The translations under genes were made by a program, and so were the position numbers. Below the pieces are notes generated by a model that did not search any database, was not told the origin of the DNA, and worked only from the letters and a program-made list of their open reading frames with translations. Positions 11,220 through 22,234 of a stretch of DNA of 64,000 nt are shown here, piece after piece. Every line of letters begins with the position of its first letter. The stretch's first letter is position 1. The DNA is from Caprimulgus europaeus (lineage: Eukaryota > Chordata > Aves > Caprimulgiformes > Caprimulgidae), in the NCBI GenBank assembly GCA_907165065.1, contig OU015523.1:14073834-14137833 (forward strand), given 5' to 3'.

Positions 11220-11511
11220 CTCCAGGTACACCATCCATGGCATCACCAAAGTAGCCACCAGCAAGTCCGCCACTGCCAGGCTCACCACAAGGTAGTTTGT
11301 TGTGGTTTGCAAGGTGCGTTCCCTCAGCACAGCTAAGCAGACCAGCACGTTCCCAAAGATGATGGCCAAAATCAAGATGCAGTAGCAGAGGGCGTAGTAA
11401 GCGTGTGAGTGTGGCAGGTCAGGCTCTGTAGTGTTTTCTGCCCCACAGGGAACAGGGTCAGTGGTGTTAGGATGACTGCTGGTTCTTGTGAAGAGGGCCA
11501 TGGGGATGCCA
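11220..11511 (-). CDS. DRD3: DRD3 first coding exon (N-terminus to TM2), dopamine D3 receptor
   Basis: This exon encodes residues 1-94 of a class A GPCR that closely resembles the mammalian dopamine D3 receptor, a Gi/o-coupled plasma-membrane receptor for dopamine. The ATG is at 11,501-11,499, and ten noncoding bases precede it. The acceptor is excellent: a long CT tract followed by TTTGCAG, with the exon starting at 11,511. The donor reads GAG|GTGAGT, with the last exon base at 11,220, so the exon ends in phase 0. Visible features are two N-glycosylation sequons (N12-T-T and N23-T-T), TM1 with the GN motif (N51, position 1.50), the first intracellular loop QTTTNYL, and TM2 with LAVADLL (D79, position 2.50). 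The near-identical TM1-TM2 stretch favours D3 over D2, although D2 is the closest alternative. The start is supported by its position just after the acceptor. Confidence 0.96.
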
Positions 11512-13383
11512 CTGCAAAGAGAAAGAAAGAGAGCACTGAAAATCAGAGCTCTACAGTAATTGTGGAGAACGGTACCTTTTGGGGACAGTGTATGATTTTC
11601 ATACGTCCTTCATGAATGCTACTTCAAGCCAAGTGTAGAGGTCTTTTTTCTCCTCATATATAGACAGAGCTTTGCTTAAAGTCTTGCTTGGCCTGTTTTG
11701 TTTTTCATTGAGTCTAAGCCAAGAGAAGAACACATGATTTAATCTCCTGTGTGCATCTGAAAGGTACATCTTACCACCCAGTGCAGCTGTATGGAGAGTG
11801 GCAATGGTCACACAAGTCACATCTCAGCAGAAATCAGCTGGGTGAGAGTGCTGTCTGAAAGACAACAATTTGTAGTGCTGGGGAAGACCCAACACAGTTG
11901 CCCAAACTAGGGTTTGGCCAGAAGCTTGGACCTAGTGTCTTTTCTTCTCAGAAGTGCCCTCTCCCTTTCCTCACCAAAAAATTTCCTCAATAACTTCAGG
12001 CACTCGTGTGCTCGGCAGCCTGGCAGAGACCTCACCTGCAATGCTCCAGTAGCCTCTTGAACCCTGGCCACCGGGCAGTAAGCACCTCCTACTGAATTAC
12101 TCTTTTCCTGCAACGTGTTTCTGTCCCAGGCCTTCTGTTCAAACAATGCTGTGCTTCAGCCCTGCCTGCCTTGCCAAAGCTTGACTGTCAGTGCTGCCCC
12201 CATTTCACCCATACCGTGCCTTTCCCCTGCCTGGCCAGAAGATGCGCTTCCTGCGCTGAAGAGCAAATCAACTTGTCATTTGGGATGAGATAATGGAAGG
12301 CTGCTTGCAGGGTACTCTGCATTTCTTTTTCTTACAATGAATTCATGATTGTGCTTGGGAACCTACCCTCTCTTGATTTAGGAGGATTATTTTTTCCAGG
12401 AATATGAACGCTGCTGTCCCAGGGTTGTTCTGTGACATTTAATCGCTTGTATCGGATTTTTTCTTTTTCTTTGCTGGTGCTCCCATCACTGAACTCACCA
12501 TCAGTGTGACAGGAACGAAAGACAAGGACAAAACCTTGCAATGCCAGTGGTATAAATATTGCTCTTTTTTCCAGCTCACCCCTTGAAAAGCCACATCTGT
12601 GATGCATGTACTCCTGGAAGAGTAGCTGTGCGATAGGGATAAATTGCTCCAGGGCTTATATTCATCCTTAATACTGATGCCACTTGGCCCTGCTGCCTTG
12701 AAGTTGGGAGAAGGCAAGGGCTGAATGAGATGGAGACTGAACTTCCCTTTGTCCCGTGAATACGGACAGGGGTTAAACAATCTCTTATGGCATGTGTTTT
12801 GGTTGAAAGTGCCTGTGCTTGTCTCTCCTTCTCTATCTTTCTTCTGCCTGCCCCTGAGAAAGAAGTTAAGCCTTCTGCTGGATCTGAAGGATTTCCCATA
12901 GCGTGAGCGCAGCTGCTGAGTCCAAGACTGTTTGTTCATAAAACACTTCAGCTGCAGCCACCCAAAGACAAGACTCATTTTGCAATGTCCCTTGCACCGA
13001 CATATCTCCTGCTCTGGGAAATCTGTATTGTCTGAGGCCATGAAAGGCTAGTTCTGTAGTGTTGGAAAAAAACCAATATTAAGCAGTTGCCAGGCTGATA
13101 AGCAAAGCAACAACAAGGAATGAACAAAACATCACGCACAATATAGCTACAAGGCTTAAGACACCGCACCACACAGTTTGCCTCCAGGTCTTCTGCCCTG
13201 TCTCCTGCCCCTGACATCCTGAAGCACTGTTATTGACTCTCACTCTGAGGCCAATCTTCTCTACCAGGATTCCTCCCAGCTCCCAGCCCTGCCAGGCCCT
13301 CCAGCCTTGGGCTGCCCTACGGCCCCCCAGCCTCACTTGCTCTGCCCATGGCCAGGCTGCTGCCAAACCAGGAGAGCGCCAGA
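11512..13383 (-). other. probable DRD3 5' intron, no recognised exon
   Basis: This interval lies between the coding-exon acceptor at 11,512-11,513 and the minisatellite. It is intronic if the donor at 14,005 is used. It includes a minus-strand open frame of 200 codons (12,439-13,041) without recognisable domains. The end of another minus-strand frame (13,079-13,220) encodes a hydrophobic tail. I do not call either as a gene. Confidence 0.55.
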
Positions 13384-13520
13384 GTACCGGGACTGATGGG
13401 TATTGGGACACTGATGGGTACCGGGGCACTGATGGGTACTGGGGCACTGATGGATACCTGGACACTGATGTGCCACGGTATCGGGATGCTGATGGGTACC
13501 GGGAGGTTGATGGGTACCAG
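13384..13520. repeat. 18-bp minisatellite, about eight imperfect units
   Basis: A tandem array with a unit close to GGTACCGGGGCACTGATG is repeated about eight times with substitutions, one unit being a few bases longer. Because 18 is a multiple of three, the array stays open in several frames and encodes repeats such as GTDGYW. That explains several spurious open frames here. It abuts the CpG island on the DRD3 side. Confidence 0.9.
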
Positions 13521-14005
13521 GACATCCGCACACGGGGGCAGTAGGAAGCAGGGGTACCGGGATACCCACCACCCGGGGCAACCAGGTAGAGCTGCGGCAG
13601 GGACAAGCGTCGGTGCCGTGGGGACAAGCAGACGGAGGGGAAACGGAGGGATGCTGCGCCCGCAGGTCTCAGCCTCGGGTGCAGGTCCCGGTCCGGATGG
13701 CGGGTTCCGGGCACGGGTTCAGGAGTGGGGTACGGGGTCCGAGCGCAGGGTCCAGGCGTGGCCGCGGCGCTGGGTCCAGCTCCGGGAGCTGCTCCGCGCC
13801 CGCCGTTCCCGCACGCGAGGGGCAGCAGCAGCTCCGCGGCTCCGCAACGTGCCCTCGGCCCGGGCTGCTGGGTGCCCCGCGATGCCGCGGGGGTCGAGGG
13901 GGGCTGAGGAAAGCTGTGCGGGGGGTGTGTGCGGGGGGTGTGCTGCGGGTAGGGGACGGCCGGCACCGGGCGGGAGGGGCGCGGGGGTCGGAGATCAGGA
14001 CTTAC

Positions 14006-14150
14006 CCCCGGCCCGCCGGGCCGTGCCGGTGCCGCCGCTCAGGGCTCGGTCCCGGTGCCGGACCCGGTCCCGGTGCCACCGCCACCCGGTCCGACCCACT
14101 CCCTCCTGCCGCCCTCCCGGCGCGGAGCCGCGGGGCGGGGCCGGGCTGGC
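14006..14150 (-). other. DRD3: candidate 5' noncoding first exon of DRD3 (5' end unknown)
   Basis: On the minus strand a consensus 5' splice donor GTAAGT occupies 14,005-14,000, directly after GC-rich, CpG-rich sequence. The first coding exon of DRD3 begins at a strong acceptor with only ten bases before its ATG, so at least one upstream noncoding exon is needed. This donor, about 2.5 kb upstream and inside a CpG island, is the best candidate. The 5' boundary given is arbitrary because no TATA box or initiator is evident. Mammalian DRD3 is also known to have upstream noncoding exons. Another exon in between cannot be ruled out. Confidence 0.45.
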
Positions 14151-14152
14151 CA

Positions 14153-14187
14153 CCTCCCTCCCCCCCCGCCCACCCCCCGCCCCGCCG
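14153..14187 (-). promoter_or_regulatory. G-quadruplex-type G-run cluster in the DRD3 CpG island
   Basis: The plus strand has successive runs of three or more C separated by one or two bases, so the minus strand (DRD3 sense) has at least five G-tracts suited to G-quadruplex formation. It lies about 150 bases upstream of the candidate splice donor, near the GC box, where a promoter or transcript leader would be. Confidence 0.5.
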
Positions 14188-14470
14188 GCCGCAGCGGGCC
14201 GGGACCCCGCGGTTCCCGGGAAGGGGGCTGCCAGGCCGGGGACTGCGCTTTCCCTCCCGCCCTTCGGTGCCCGAGAGGTTCCCCTCTTCCCAGTGGAGCT
14301 GCCGGAGGGGTCTCGGCTAATTTCGGAGGCGGGGGGCGCAGCGAGGGAGCGCTTTCTGGGGACTGACCTGCAGCCTGGGAGGTGAGGCAGAGCGGGAGGG
14401 AACCCCAAATCCGTCCCTGCCCCGGTCCCCGAAGCGCCCGTGTGGCGGCGGGGCCAGCGGAGATGGCAAA

Positions 14471-16768
14471 GAGACGAATCCCTTCGGGAGATGTTGCCAG
14501 CGTGCAGCCTGGGCGAGAAAGTTCATTCAAAAAATTGTTAGTTTAAAAAAAATGATCAGAGATGATTTGGAAATGGGAGAATATTAAAATAATCTTTAAA
14601 TAAGCTGCCTTAAACCTGAGATGAAAGTGCCGGGTAACCGGGGAGGAAGCTGGGAGGGAGAGTGATGTTGGGGAAGTGTCCTTCCTCTGGCACTGCTGTC
14701 TGCAGGTGCAGCACACCACGTCTACCATGGCCAGACCATGACTACAACCACTGTCTCTGAGATGTGGCTTCCCTTGAGGTCTGAGGTCAGGTCTCTGAGG
14801 TTCTCCTCAGGCTGTGGTCTCTGGGAGGGCTCTACAGGGTACTGGTGGGCCTTCTCTCTCTTGGCGTTGGGCTGTGCCCACCATCCACTCTGGCACAGGA
14901 GTTGGGGCTCACTAGGGTTGTCACAAGGGTGCAGGAAGCTCAGCTTCCCAGGCATGTCAGAGTTGTGGCCCCATCAGGGAGGAAGGAGAGTGCTTTTCCC
15001 CTTTATGTGCCCACTGGTCCAGGAGGCCACGGGCTAAGTTGTAGGTGGGCAAGAACAAGAGATACTGTGGAGAGCCAAGTTTATTAATTTATTTAAAATA
15101 AATTAGTTACCTTAACAAGTGCCTGGATTGTCTCTCCTGCTTGCAGCTATCCAAGTCAATCTCTTTGTGGGTGAGGGTGGAAGGAGGGAGAAGTGCTGTA
15201 GAGAGCACTGGTACCCTTAGAGGTGTGAGGGGTGTGAGAATACCAGTTGTAGCCTGACTGGGGACGGTGGGGTGGAAGTGCCCATACAAGGCTTGATGGG
15301 GACTGAGCACCAATGCCTTTAACCAAGGCCATGATCACCCCGAGGCAGGTCAGTGGTTGCTACAGGATGAGCATGATGAGTCACTGCCTGGTCCCTACAG
15401 GTGACACATTCACAGGTGTCCTTGGTGGAGGATATAGCTGCCAGGCTATAGACCAAATGACCCATAAAGGGCTCTACAGCCTCCTTGTCCCCTTGGGAGC
15501 TCCAAAATGGTGTGACACAAACTACCTTTACTGTGCTTATATGTGTACAGTTGAACTTCTGCTGTCACCTGTCCCATACTGCTCACCTTCAAGGAAATGC
15601 ATTTGCTGAGCCTGGAGTAGTCAAGGAAGGGAGGAAGCCCTCCCACTCATCCCCAGCAGAGGCTTTTCAGCTGTGAGCTTGGCAAGAGTCCAACACACCC
15701 ACACTTGCCTGTTTAAAACCGGAGGGAAAAGCCCACACTGTAAATCTTGTTCTGGCTGGTGAGGGCTGTGGGAGTTGTGGGCTGGGTGTGAGTGGCCAGT
15801 GGACATGGTTCCTCGCAGCGGGGCTAGAGAGCTGCAAAGAGCTGGAGGTATTTTAGCTTCACTTTTGCATTTTTTAAATGCAGTTTGTTGGTGATGCCCA
15901 AAGGATTGCAGCCAGCAAGGTGCTCACGTTGGTTCTAGGATGCTGAGACCACAAGGTAATACTGCAATATGCTTTTCTGATGTCATCTGTTTGATGTAAT
16001 GGCTAAGCATGGGCTGATAAAGAGATGATACCTTGTGCTTGCCCCCCTCCTCTTAAATGGGGGGGGAACTCCAGTGCTTTACTCACAAAAGCACTGTTGT
16101 TCTGATTCACATCTTTATCTTCCAGTGTTGAAACCTTCCCTGTTGCCTTGCCTTGTGTGTTGGTGGAACCCCTGGTTCTGCCTCTCCCAGGAGCCTCCTC
16201 ACCTTTTAATCCATGTTACCCCCCCACCCCAGAGAACCCCATTGTGAATGCTCCAGCCCTTTACCCTCCTCTGGTCCTGAGAGGTCTGTGGCAACTTGCC
16301 CTCACCAACCTGCTCAGATTAATGAGACAGATGGACAGTAGGAGCTTGTGAAACTTGTTTCTTGCTTTAATTATTCTTACATTTTCTCTTAACATTACTC
16401 TGGCTGTTACTCTGTTGTAACAGAGTTGTAAATGTTGCTGCTCTATTTAAACTCATTCTCAACTAGTGCTCCCCACCTCCTTCCCAGGGTGGGTCCCTTC
16501 ACACCCCTTGCCTGGTTTTCCTGAGACTGGAACTCCTTGGGGTAGGGACTTAATGACTTTCTTGTGTTTGCTCTGTGGCAGAGATCTTGTGGAGGAAGAT
16601 AATAATCCGTGTGATCATTTAATTTAGATTAGATTGCACCACACACAGAGACAGGGCTGAATTAAAATTGCATAGGCAATCCTGATTGTGATATTTGCAG
16701 TGTTTTATTTTGTTTTTTGTTTTTTTTTTTTTTTTAACCATTACATCTTATTTAATGTAGTGCTTATT
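14471..16768. other. intergenic spacer, nothing recognised
   Basis: This is unique-looking sequence between the CpG island and the first LTR. It holds a poly-T run near 16,720-16,737, close to the left edge of that LTR. Short open frames on both strands show no domain or codon signal that I can support. Confidence 0.6.
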
Positions 16769-17395
16769 TGTCCTGGTTTCAGCTGGGCCTAGAGGTAATT
16801 TTCTTCTTAGCAGCTTGAATAGTGCTGTGTCTTGGTTTTGGTATGGGATTTGTTATGGGAAGAATTTTGATAATTTTGATATACTGATGTTTTCAGTTCT
16901 TGCTAAAAAAATGAAAGAAATTCCAACTTCACATGTTTTGCTAATCTGCAGGTGCAGAAGAAACTGGGGGGGAAGCATAGTAAAATTAACAGACCCAGGC
17001 TGACATTTGGATATGTCAGTGGGATATTCCATATGGGATAATGTGATGCAAGTATATAAATGAGAGTTGGCTGGAAAGTTAATTTACTGGGAGCTCTTTC
17101 TCTTCTGAGATTGAAGTATCAGTTCCAGGACTGTCTCTGCTCTGGGATCACTGGCTGGGGACAGGCTGGGCATCGATCGACAGGTGGTGAGCAATTGCGG
17201 GGTGCTTCACTCATTTGTATATTGTTATTACTATCATTATTATTGTCATTATTATTTTATTTTGATTATTAAATAGATTTTTATCTCAATCCAAGAGTTT
17301 TCTCACTTTCACTTTATTCCCTCTCCTGTCCCATTGGGGAGGGTGAGAGAGCAACTGTATGGTGTTTGGCTGCCATCCAGGTTGAAACCACCACA
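16769..17395 (+). mobile_element. solo LTR of an avian endogenous retrovirus
   Basis: The element starts TGTCCTGGTTTCAGCTGG and ends GTTGAAACCACCACA, the TG...CA termini of a widespread avian ERV LTR family. Internal landmarks in the expected order are a TATATAAATGAGAGTTGG promoter-like box near 17,054, GGCTGGGCATCGATCG, GGTGGTGAGCAATTGC, an ATT-rich stretch, a TATTAAATAG segment and GAGTTTTCTCACTTTCACTT. No internal gag/pol sequence flanks it, so it is a solo LTR. Clear target-site duplications are not visible: TTATT on the left versus CTAGT on the right. Confidence 0.88.
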
Positions 17396-17987
17396 CTAGT
17401 GCAATGCCTCTCATAAAGTCTTCTCCTTCTTCCTACCCCCAAATCCAGTATGTGGCATATATTTGCCCCAGTTAAACGGTGGACAAGTTGCAGCTCTTGA
17501 CTGTGACAGTGTGGTGTCACTGGAGCATGGCAGAGAAACAGGTCAGCAGTGAGTTGTGGGAACCTCAAAATAAGAGAACATGCCAGCAGATTTCACAGGT
17601 GTATTCTAACAGCAAAGACTGCTCAAACTCCTGGATCTCCAGCTCCATCATAAGCTTTCTGCCCCCATATGCAGGAAGCTGAGAGAGGCCATTGTTCCCA
17701 AACCTGGTCCATTCCCTCTGGATCTCCTCCAGCTGGTTTATCTGCCCTCACCAACTCCCCTAATTCTTCTTTTCAGTTCTATGAGTCCCCAGGCTCTTTG
17801 GTAAAGATTTCAAATAACTTGGATAAATCTCAGTATTCCCTCTTAATTTTCCCCCATCTCCTTGCCCATCAGTTCCAATGTTCCTTTGTGATCAGTTTGT
17901 CCAGTGAGCATTTGTGCACTCCTGTTCTTTGGTGTCTGTCTCTCCAGCCTGTGCTAGTGTTTCTTCCTTCAGCTGAAGGAAGCATGT
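17396..17987. other. spacer between LTR and CR1, nothing recognised
   Basis: No coding, repeat or RNA feature was recognised in this stretch. Confidence 0.55.
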
Positions 17988-18433
17988 CCAGAGAAGGGCA
18001 ACGAAGCTGGTGAAGGGTCTAGAGCATGAGTCTTATGAGGAGCGGCTGAGGGAACTGGGGTTATTTAGCCTGGAGAAAAGGAGGCTGAGGGGGGACCTTC
18101 TTGCTCCCTACAATTACCTAAAAGGAGGGTGTAGCGAGTTGGGGGGTGGGTCTATTCAACCAAGTAACAAGTGATAGGACAAGAGGAAATGGCCTCAAGT
18201 TGTGCCAAGGGAAGTTTAGACTGGATATGAGGAAGAATTTCTTTTCTGAAAGGGTTCTCAGGCAATGGAAAGGGTTGTCCAAGGCAGTGGTGGAGTCCCC
18301 ATCCCTGGACGTATTTGAGTTGTGTAGACATAGTTGTGGGACATGGTTTAGTTTGGAACTTGTCAGTGTGAGGTTAATGACTGGTCTTGATGATCTTAAA
18401 GGTCTTTTCCAATCTAGGCAATTCTGTGATTCT
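17988..18433 (+). mobile_element. CR1 LINE 3' end
   Basis: The copy contains AGAAGGGCAACGAAGCTGGT, GAGGAGCGGCTGAGGGAACT, GATAGGACAAGAGGAAATGG, TCCCCATCCCTGGACGTATT and ends in GGTCTTTTCCAATCTAGGCAATTCTGTGATTC, the standard avian CR1 3' terminus (shown here only as landmarks). It is 5'-truncated, as is usual. Its subfamily differs from the copies at 1-278 and 21,824-22,234, with GGCCTCAAGTTGTGCC in place of the AAACTAAAAGAGG block. Confidence 0.94.
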
Positions 18434-19924
18434 GGTTTGTAGCCACGGTTTCAGCATCCTGTCCAGTTCCCACACCTCTGTCAGCTTCATCCAGCCTTTG
18501 ACCCTCCCCACTATGGCTCCTTCCAAGTTCCTTACTCTCCACTTGGCCACCTCTACCTGGGTTGCGGTCCCCTGTACTCCTGTGGCTTAAAGGATTGTTT
18601 GCAAATGGTATTTGTTGTGCTTTCACACCACAGTTGCTGTCACTTCAGCCAGTGTTTGAGGTGCAGTGTCCAATAAGTGCCACTCAGGTGAAATAAACCT
18701 TCCACCACTCACTCTGTAAGCCAGGATGCCCACCTGACATTGAGTATTGTTAAAATACTCTGCATCCACAGATGTTTTCAAGATCTGACTGGGTAAAGCC
18801 TTGATCTCATGGCTGACCTTGTTTAGAGCAGGATGCTGAACTAAACATCTCCCTGGGACCCTTCTCAACCTGAATTATCCCATGCTGCCATGAAGATAAC
18901 CTTGTGTGCTGGATTTAAAGCAAACAGAGCTTTCCTGGCTGGCACAACCTGCAAACTTCTAATGAACCTGAAGTTCATACCCACACCACCTAAGCAGGAT
19001 ATGCCTATTCAGCCTCAGTTGCTTTAATTTTTTTACAAAACTGACTTGTTTTTTCAGTGGCAACCAAAAAGGAACTCAAGCAGCTTCAGGATAATGTATG
19101 CACAGCAGCTTGCAGAACCAGTACAGACTCACTGGAGAAATGGGAGGAAGCTACCATGGCTCACACCAAATAAGATTCACAGATTCACAGGAGATTCAGA
19201 TCCTGCTGACACTGATTCCCTTCTGCTCAGCCTTTACCTTCCCTGTTCCCTCTTCCGGCAGTCTGGAAAGAGATGGCACATCCCAAACCTGCACAGCACG
19301 CAGCCATGTGAGCTTAGCCCGCAGGGAATGTTTGTCATGTAAATCGCATCTGCAGCGGATTTTGCACAGCAAAATAATATTACTAGAAGGGTAGGTGGTA
19401 GCATAACAACTCTCCTTCTCATCTGGTGGTTAGGTATTAGGCTGGGAGTTTCAGGTCCAAGTCCTTCTGCTGCCTTACCTGAGGCGTAATCTGGGGTAGA
19501 GGAGCTCTCAGTGTTAGGAAGAACTGGGTTTTCAGGCTGATCAGATGAAGCCAGGACAGCATCCCATGAAACTCCTCTCTAAAATTACTGTTTTGTTCTT
19601 ATTTTCCTTTTATTAAATTTTGGTTGTGTTAGAAGACATGTTTTTCAGTGTGTCTGTGAAAGGACAGATTCTGCTGCAGTTAGTTTTGTTCTGCATCCAG
19701 TCTTGGGCAATCGATGCTGCTGATGAGGAGATGGGCCTTTTCAAAATGAGGAGGGTGACTTCTACAGGGATGTCTGAGAGAGGAAGGGCTATGGAGAGGT
19801 CCAGGGGACTGTGCTGCTGTACCTCACCTCATGGTGCCTCGCCAGAGGCTCCATGCTGCACTGTGTGCACGGACATCAGTAGGCTCACAGGGATGGAGTG
19901 GTCCCAGAAGATATAGGAGGAAAA
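18434..19924. other. intergenic spacer, nothing recognised
   Basis: No exon, repeat or RNA gene was recognised. Open frames of 60-100 codons on both strands have no domain that I can identify. Confidence 0.55.
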
Positions 19925-20552
19925 ATCACAGAATCATAGAATGATCTGGGTTGGAAGGGACCTTAAAGATCATCTAGTTTCAACCCCCTCTGACATCAGC
20001 AGGGACACTTTCCACTAGACCAGGTTGCTTAAAGCTCCATCCAACCTAGACTTGAACACTTCCAGGGAGAGGGCAGCCACAGCTTCTCTGGGCAACCTGT
20101 GCCAGTGTCTCACCACCCTCACAGTGAAGAATTTCTTCCTAATATTGAATCTAAACCTTTCCTCTTCCAGTCAAAAGCCATTTCCCCTTGTTCTATCACT
20201 TCCTGCTGTTTTAAAAAGTCCCTCCCCAGCCTTCCTGTAGCCCCTTCAGGTACTGGAAGGCCCCTATAAGATCTCCCCGGAGCCTTCTCTTCTCCAGGAT
20301 GAACAGCCCCAACTCTCTCAGCCTGTCCTCATAGGAGAGATGCTCCAGCCCTTGGATCATCCTTGTGGCCTCCTCTGGACTCGTTCTAACAGGTCCATGT
20401 CTCTCTTGTGTTGAGGGCTCCAGAACTGGACACAGTACCCCAGGTGGGGCCTTATGAGGGCAGAGTAGAGGGGGAGAATCCCCTCCCTTGACCTTCTGGC
20501 CACGCTTCTCTTGATGCAGCCCAGGATATGGTTGGCAGGCCTGGTGTGTATG
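19925..20552 (-). mobile_element. CR1 LINE 3' end, longest copy in the window
   Basis: On the plus strand it reads as the reverse complement of CR1. It starts with the tail ATCACAGAATCATAGAATGA and GGTTGGAAGGGACCTTAAAG, then CTTTCCACTAGACCAGGTTG, GTGAAGAATTTCTTCCTAAT, CTCTTCTCCAGGATGAACAG, GACACAGTACCCCAGGTGGG and AGCCCAGGATATGGTTGGC. About 630 bases are recognisable, and the 5' end is truncated. An open frame of 114 codons on its minus strand is a remnant of element sequence, not a host gene. Confidence 0.95.
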
Positions 20553-21823
20553 CAAGAAAAAGGGCAGTGGTGTTCAAAAGCGCTGCTCTGCTCTCCAGGG
20601 AAGCCCATTCACATTTCCATGCAAAGAAGCGGTGTAGCTGCAGGGCTGTCATTACTCCCTCCCACCTTGGAAAACGAACCTATCTGGTCTGTGATGGACA
20701 CTGCTGGGGCTCTTGTTGTGCCTTCTTGTGAGGCACAACCTTCCAGTAGCCGGGGCTGTCGAACCATTTATTGAAGCACCCCTGAATCTCAGAAGGGCTG
20801 GTTCTTGCTAAATTCCCGTTGCAGCCGCTTGTGGGGACAGGGAGGGCTGTGCAGGTTTTCCTGGGGTAGTGTGACTGCCCTTCCTGCAGGGATGGCTCTC
20901 CATTGCTGGAAGGGAACAAAACCTTCAGTGGTTATGGAAACAGTTGCTTGATTTGAACTGGATGAGGGTTTCAATGAGCCAAACCCAAATGCTAAAGCTA
21001 CATTTGCTCCTCAAGTCAATGTCCTTCTTCCTCCCGTTCCTCCCCTCCGCCTCAGCCTGAGGATCCTCAGCAAACAGGGTCCCCCCTCAGCAAAGGGCTG
21101 CTGCAGCATCAGCTCCTTCTGCGGTGCCTGTGCCCCTCTTATGTCCTCACACCCCCTCTCTCCTAAAGGGCTTTTGGAGTCCTGGCATTATCAGTAATGG
21201 TACTGATGCTTTCTATCCTACACCTGGGATTCCTGTTCAAACCCAGCTGTGTGGTGCCCACAGCCCTGGGGTGTTTGTGCTGGTTTTCTGGCCTTGGTCT
21301 CTCTCACCGCTGGTCACAGCAATACACTTGTCTCACAGCTGGCAGGAATTTTTAATCCTCTTTTCCTGTTTGTGCTAAGAAGCTGTGTGCACAGACGTGT
21401 GCAGGCAGGCAAGTTGAAAGGGGTGTTTGTGGCTCTCTCCAGCCACTGATGTGTCTCTGGCCCCAGTGTCCACCTGGAGTTACCTCTTGCTTTGGCTGGC
21501 ACAGTGCTGGCACCCCACAGGGTGTTTTCATTGGGCAGTGACTCTGCCACCTGTTTTCCAGATTGCAGTGTGACTGACTGATGGACATCTGTGTCACTGA
21601 GGAGGATGTGAGGACATACCAAGTCTCCTACATGGACTTGGAATGTCCTAATGGCCCCTGGCCAAGATGTCTGTGTAACCCACAACACACACAAAACACT
21701 TAAAGCCTCACGCAGGGGTGTTGCCTCTGCCAAATTTTGACTTTCTAGCCCTGAGCCATTGTGACCCATGAGTAGAGCAAGAATGCTTCAGGAGATTTAG
21801 TTTCTATTTTAAGAAAGGCAACA
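20553..21823. other. intergenic spacer, nothing recognised
   Basis: No gene or named repeat was recognised. A minus-strand open frame of 151 codons (21,314-21,769) has no recognisable domain. Confidence 0.55.
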
Positions 21824-22234
21824 CCTCTCCTATGAAGAAAGGCTGAAAGAGTTGGGGTTCAGCCTGGAGAAGAGGAGGCTCTAGGGAGACCTTACTGCAG
21901 CCTTTCAATAATGGGTTCCTGTAAGAATGATGGGGATGGACTTTTTAGCAGGGCCTGTAGTGATAGGACAAGAGGTAATGTTTTTAAACTAAAAGAGGGG
22001 AGATTTAGACTAGATGTGTAAGGAAGAAATTTTTTACACTCAGGGTGGTTAAACATGGGAACAGGCTGCCTAGAGAGGTGGTAGAAGCCCCATCCCTGGA
22101 AACATTCAAGGTCAGGTTGGATGGGGCTTTGAGCAACCTGATCTGGTTGAAGATGTCCCTGTTCACTGCAGTGGGGTTGGATGAGATGGCTTTTAAAAGT
22201 CCCTTCCAACCCAAACCAGTCTATGATTCCATGA
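21824..22234 (+). mobile_element. CR1 LINE 3' end
   Basis: The copy shows CTCCTATGAAGAAAGGCTGA, AGCCTGGAGAAGAGGAGGCT, TTTTTAGCAGGGCCTGTAGT, GATAGGACAAGAGGTAATG and TTTTTAAACTAAAAGAGG. It ends in CCCTTCCAACCC...CTATGATTCCATGA. It is very similar to the copy at 1-278, so both probably belong to one CR1 subfamily. Confidence 0.95.

Larger units (their letters stand above)
13560..14470. promoter_or_regulatory. CpG island, probable DRD3 promoter region
   Basis: The stretch is strongly GC-rich and dense in CpG, unlike the AT-balanced flanks. It contains a GC box (GGGGCGGGG, 14,132-14,140) and long C-runs. It lies just upstream of the minus-strand DRD3 coding exons and contains a minus-strand splice donor at 14,005-14,000, so a CpG-island promoter for DRD3 is the simplest reading. 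Long open frames on both strands here (for example 345 codons on plus) arise from the scarcity of stop codons in GC-rich DNA and are not called as genes. Confidence 0.65.

Noticed and set aside
13079-13966. Minus-strand open frame of 295 codons
   Set aside because: Most of it is minisatellite and CpG-island sequence translated in a repeat-preserving frame. Only the hydrophobic end was kept as a low-level finding.
13348-14385. Plus-strand open frame of 345 codons across the minisatellite and CpG island
   Set aside because: GC-rich DNA with few stop codons and an 18-bp repeat keeps several frames open on both strands. The translation is low-complexity Gly/Arg/Pro with no domain.
20211-20555. 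Minus-strand open frame of 114 codons that looks conserved
   Set aside because: It is CR1 sequence. The apparent conservation comes from the repeat family and not a host gene.
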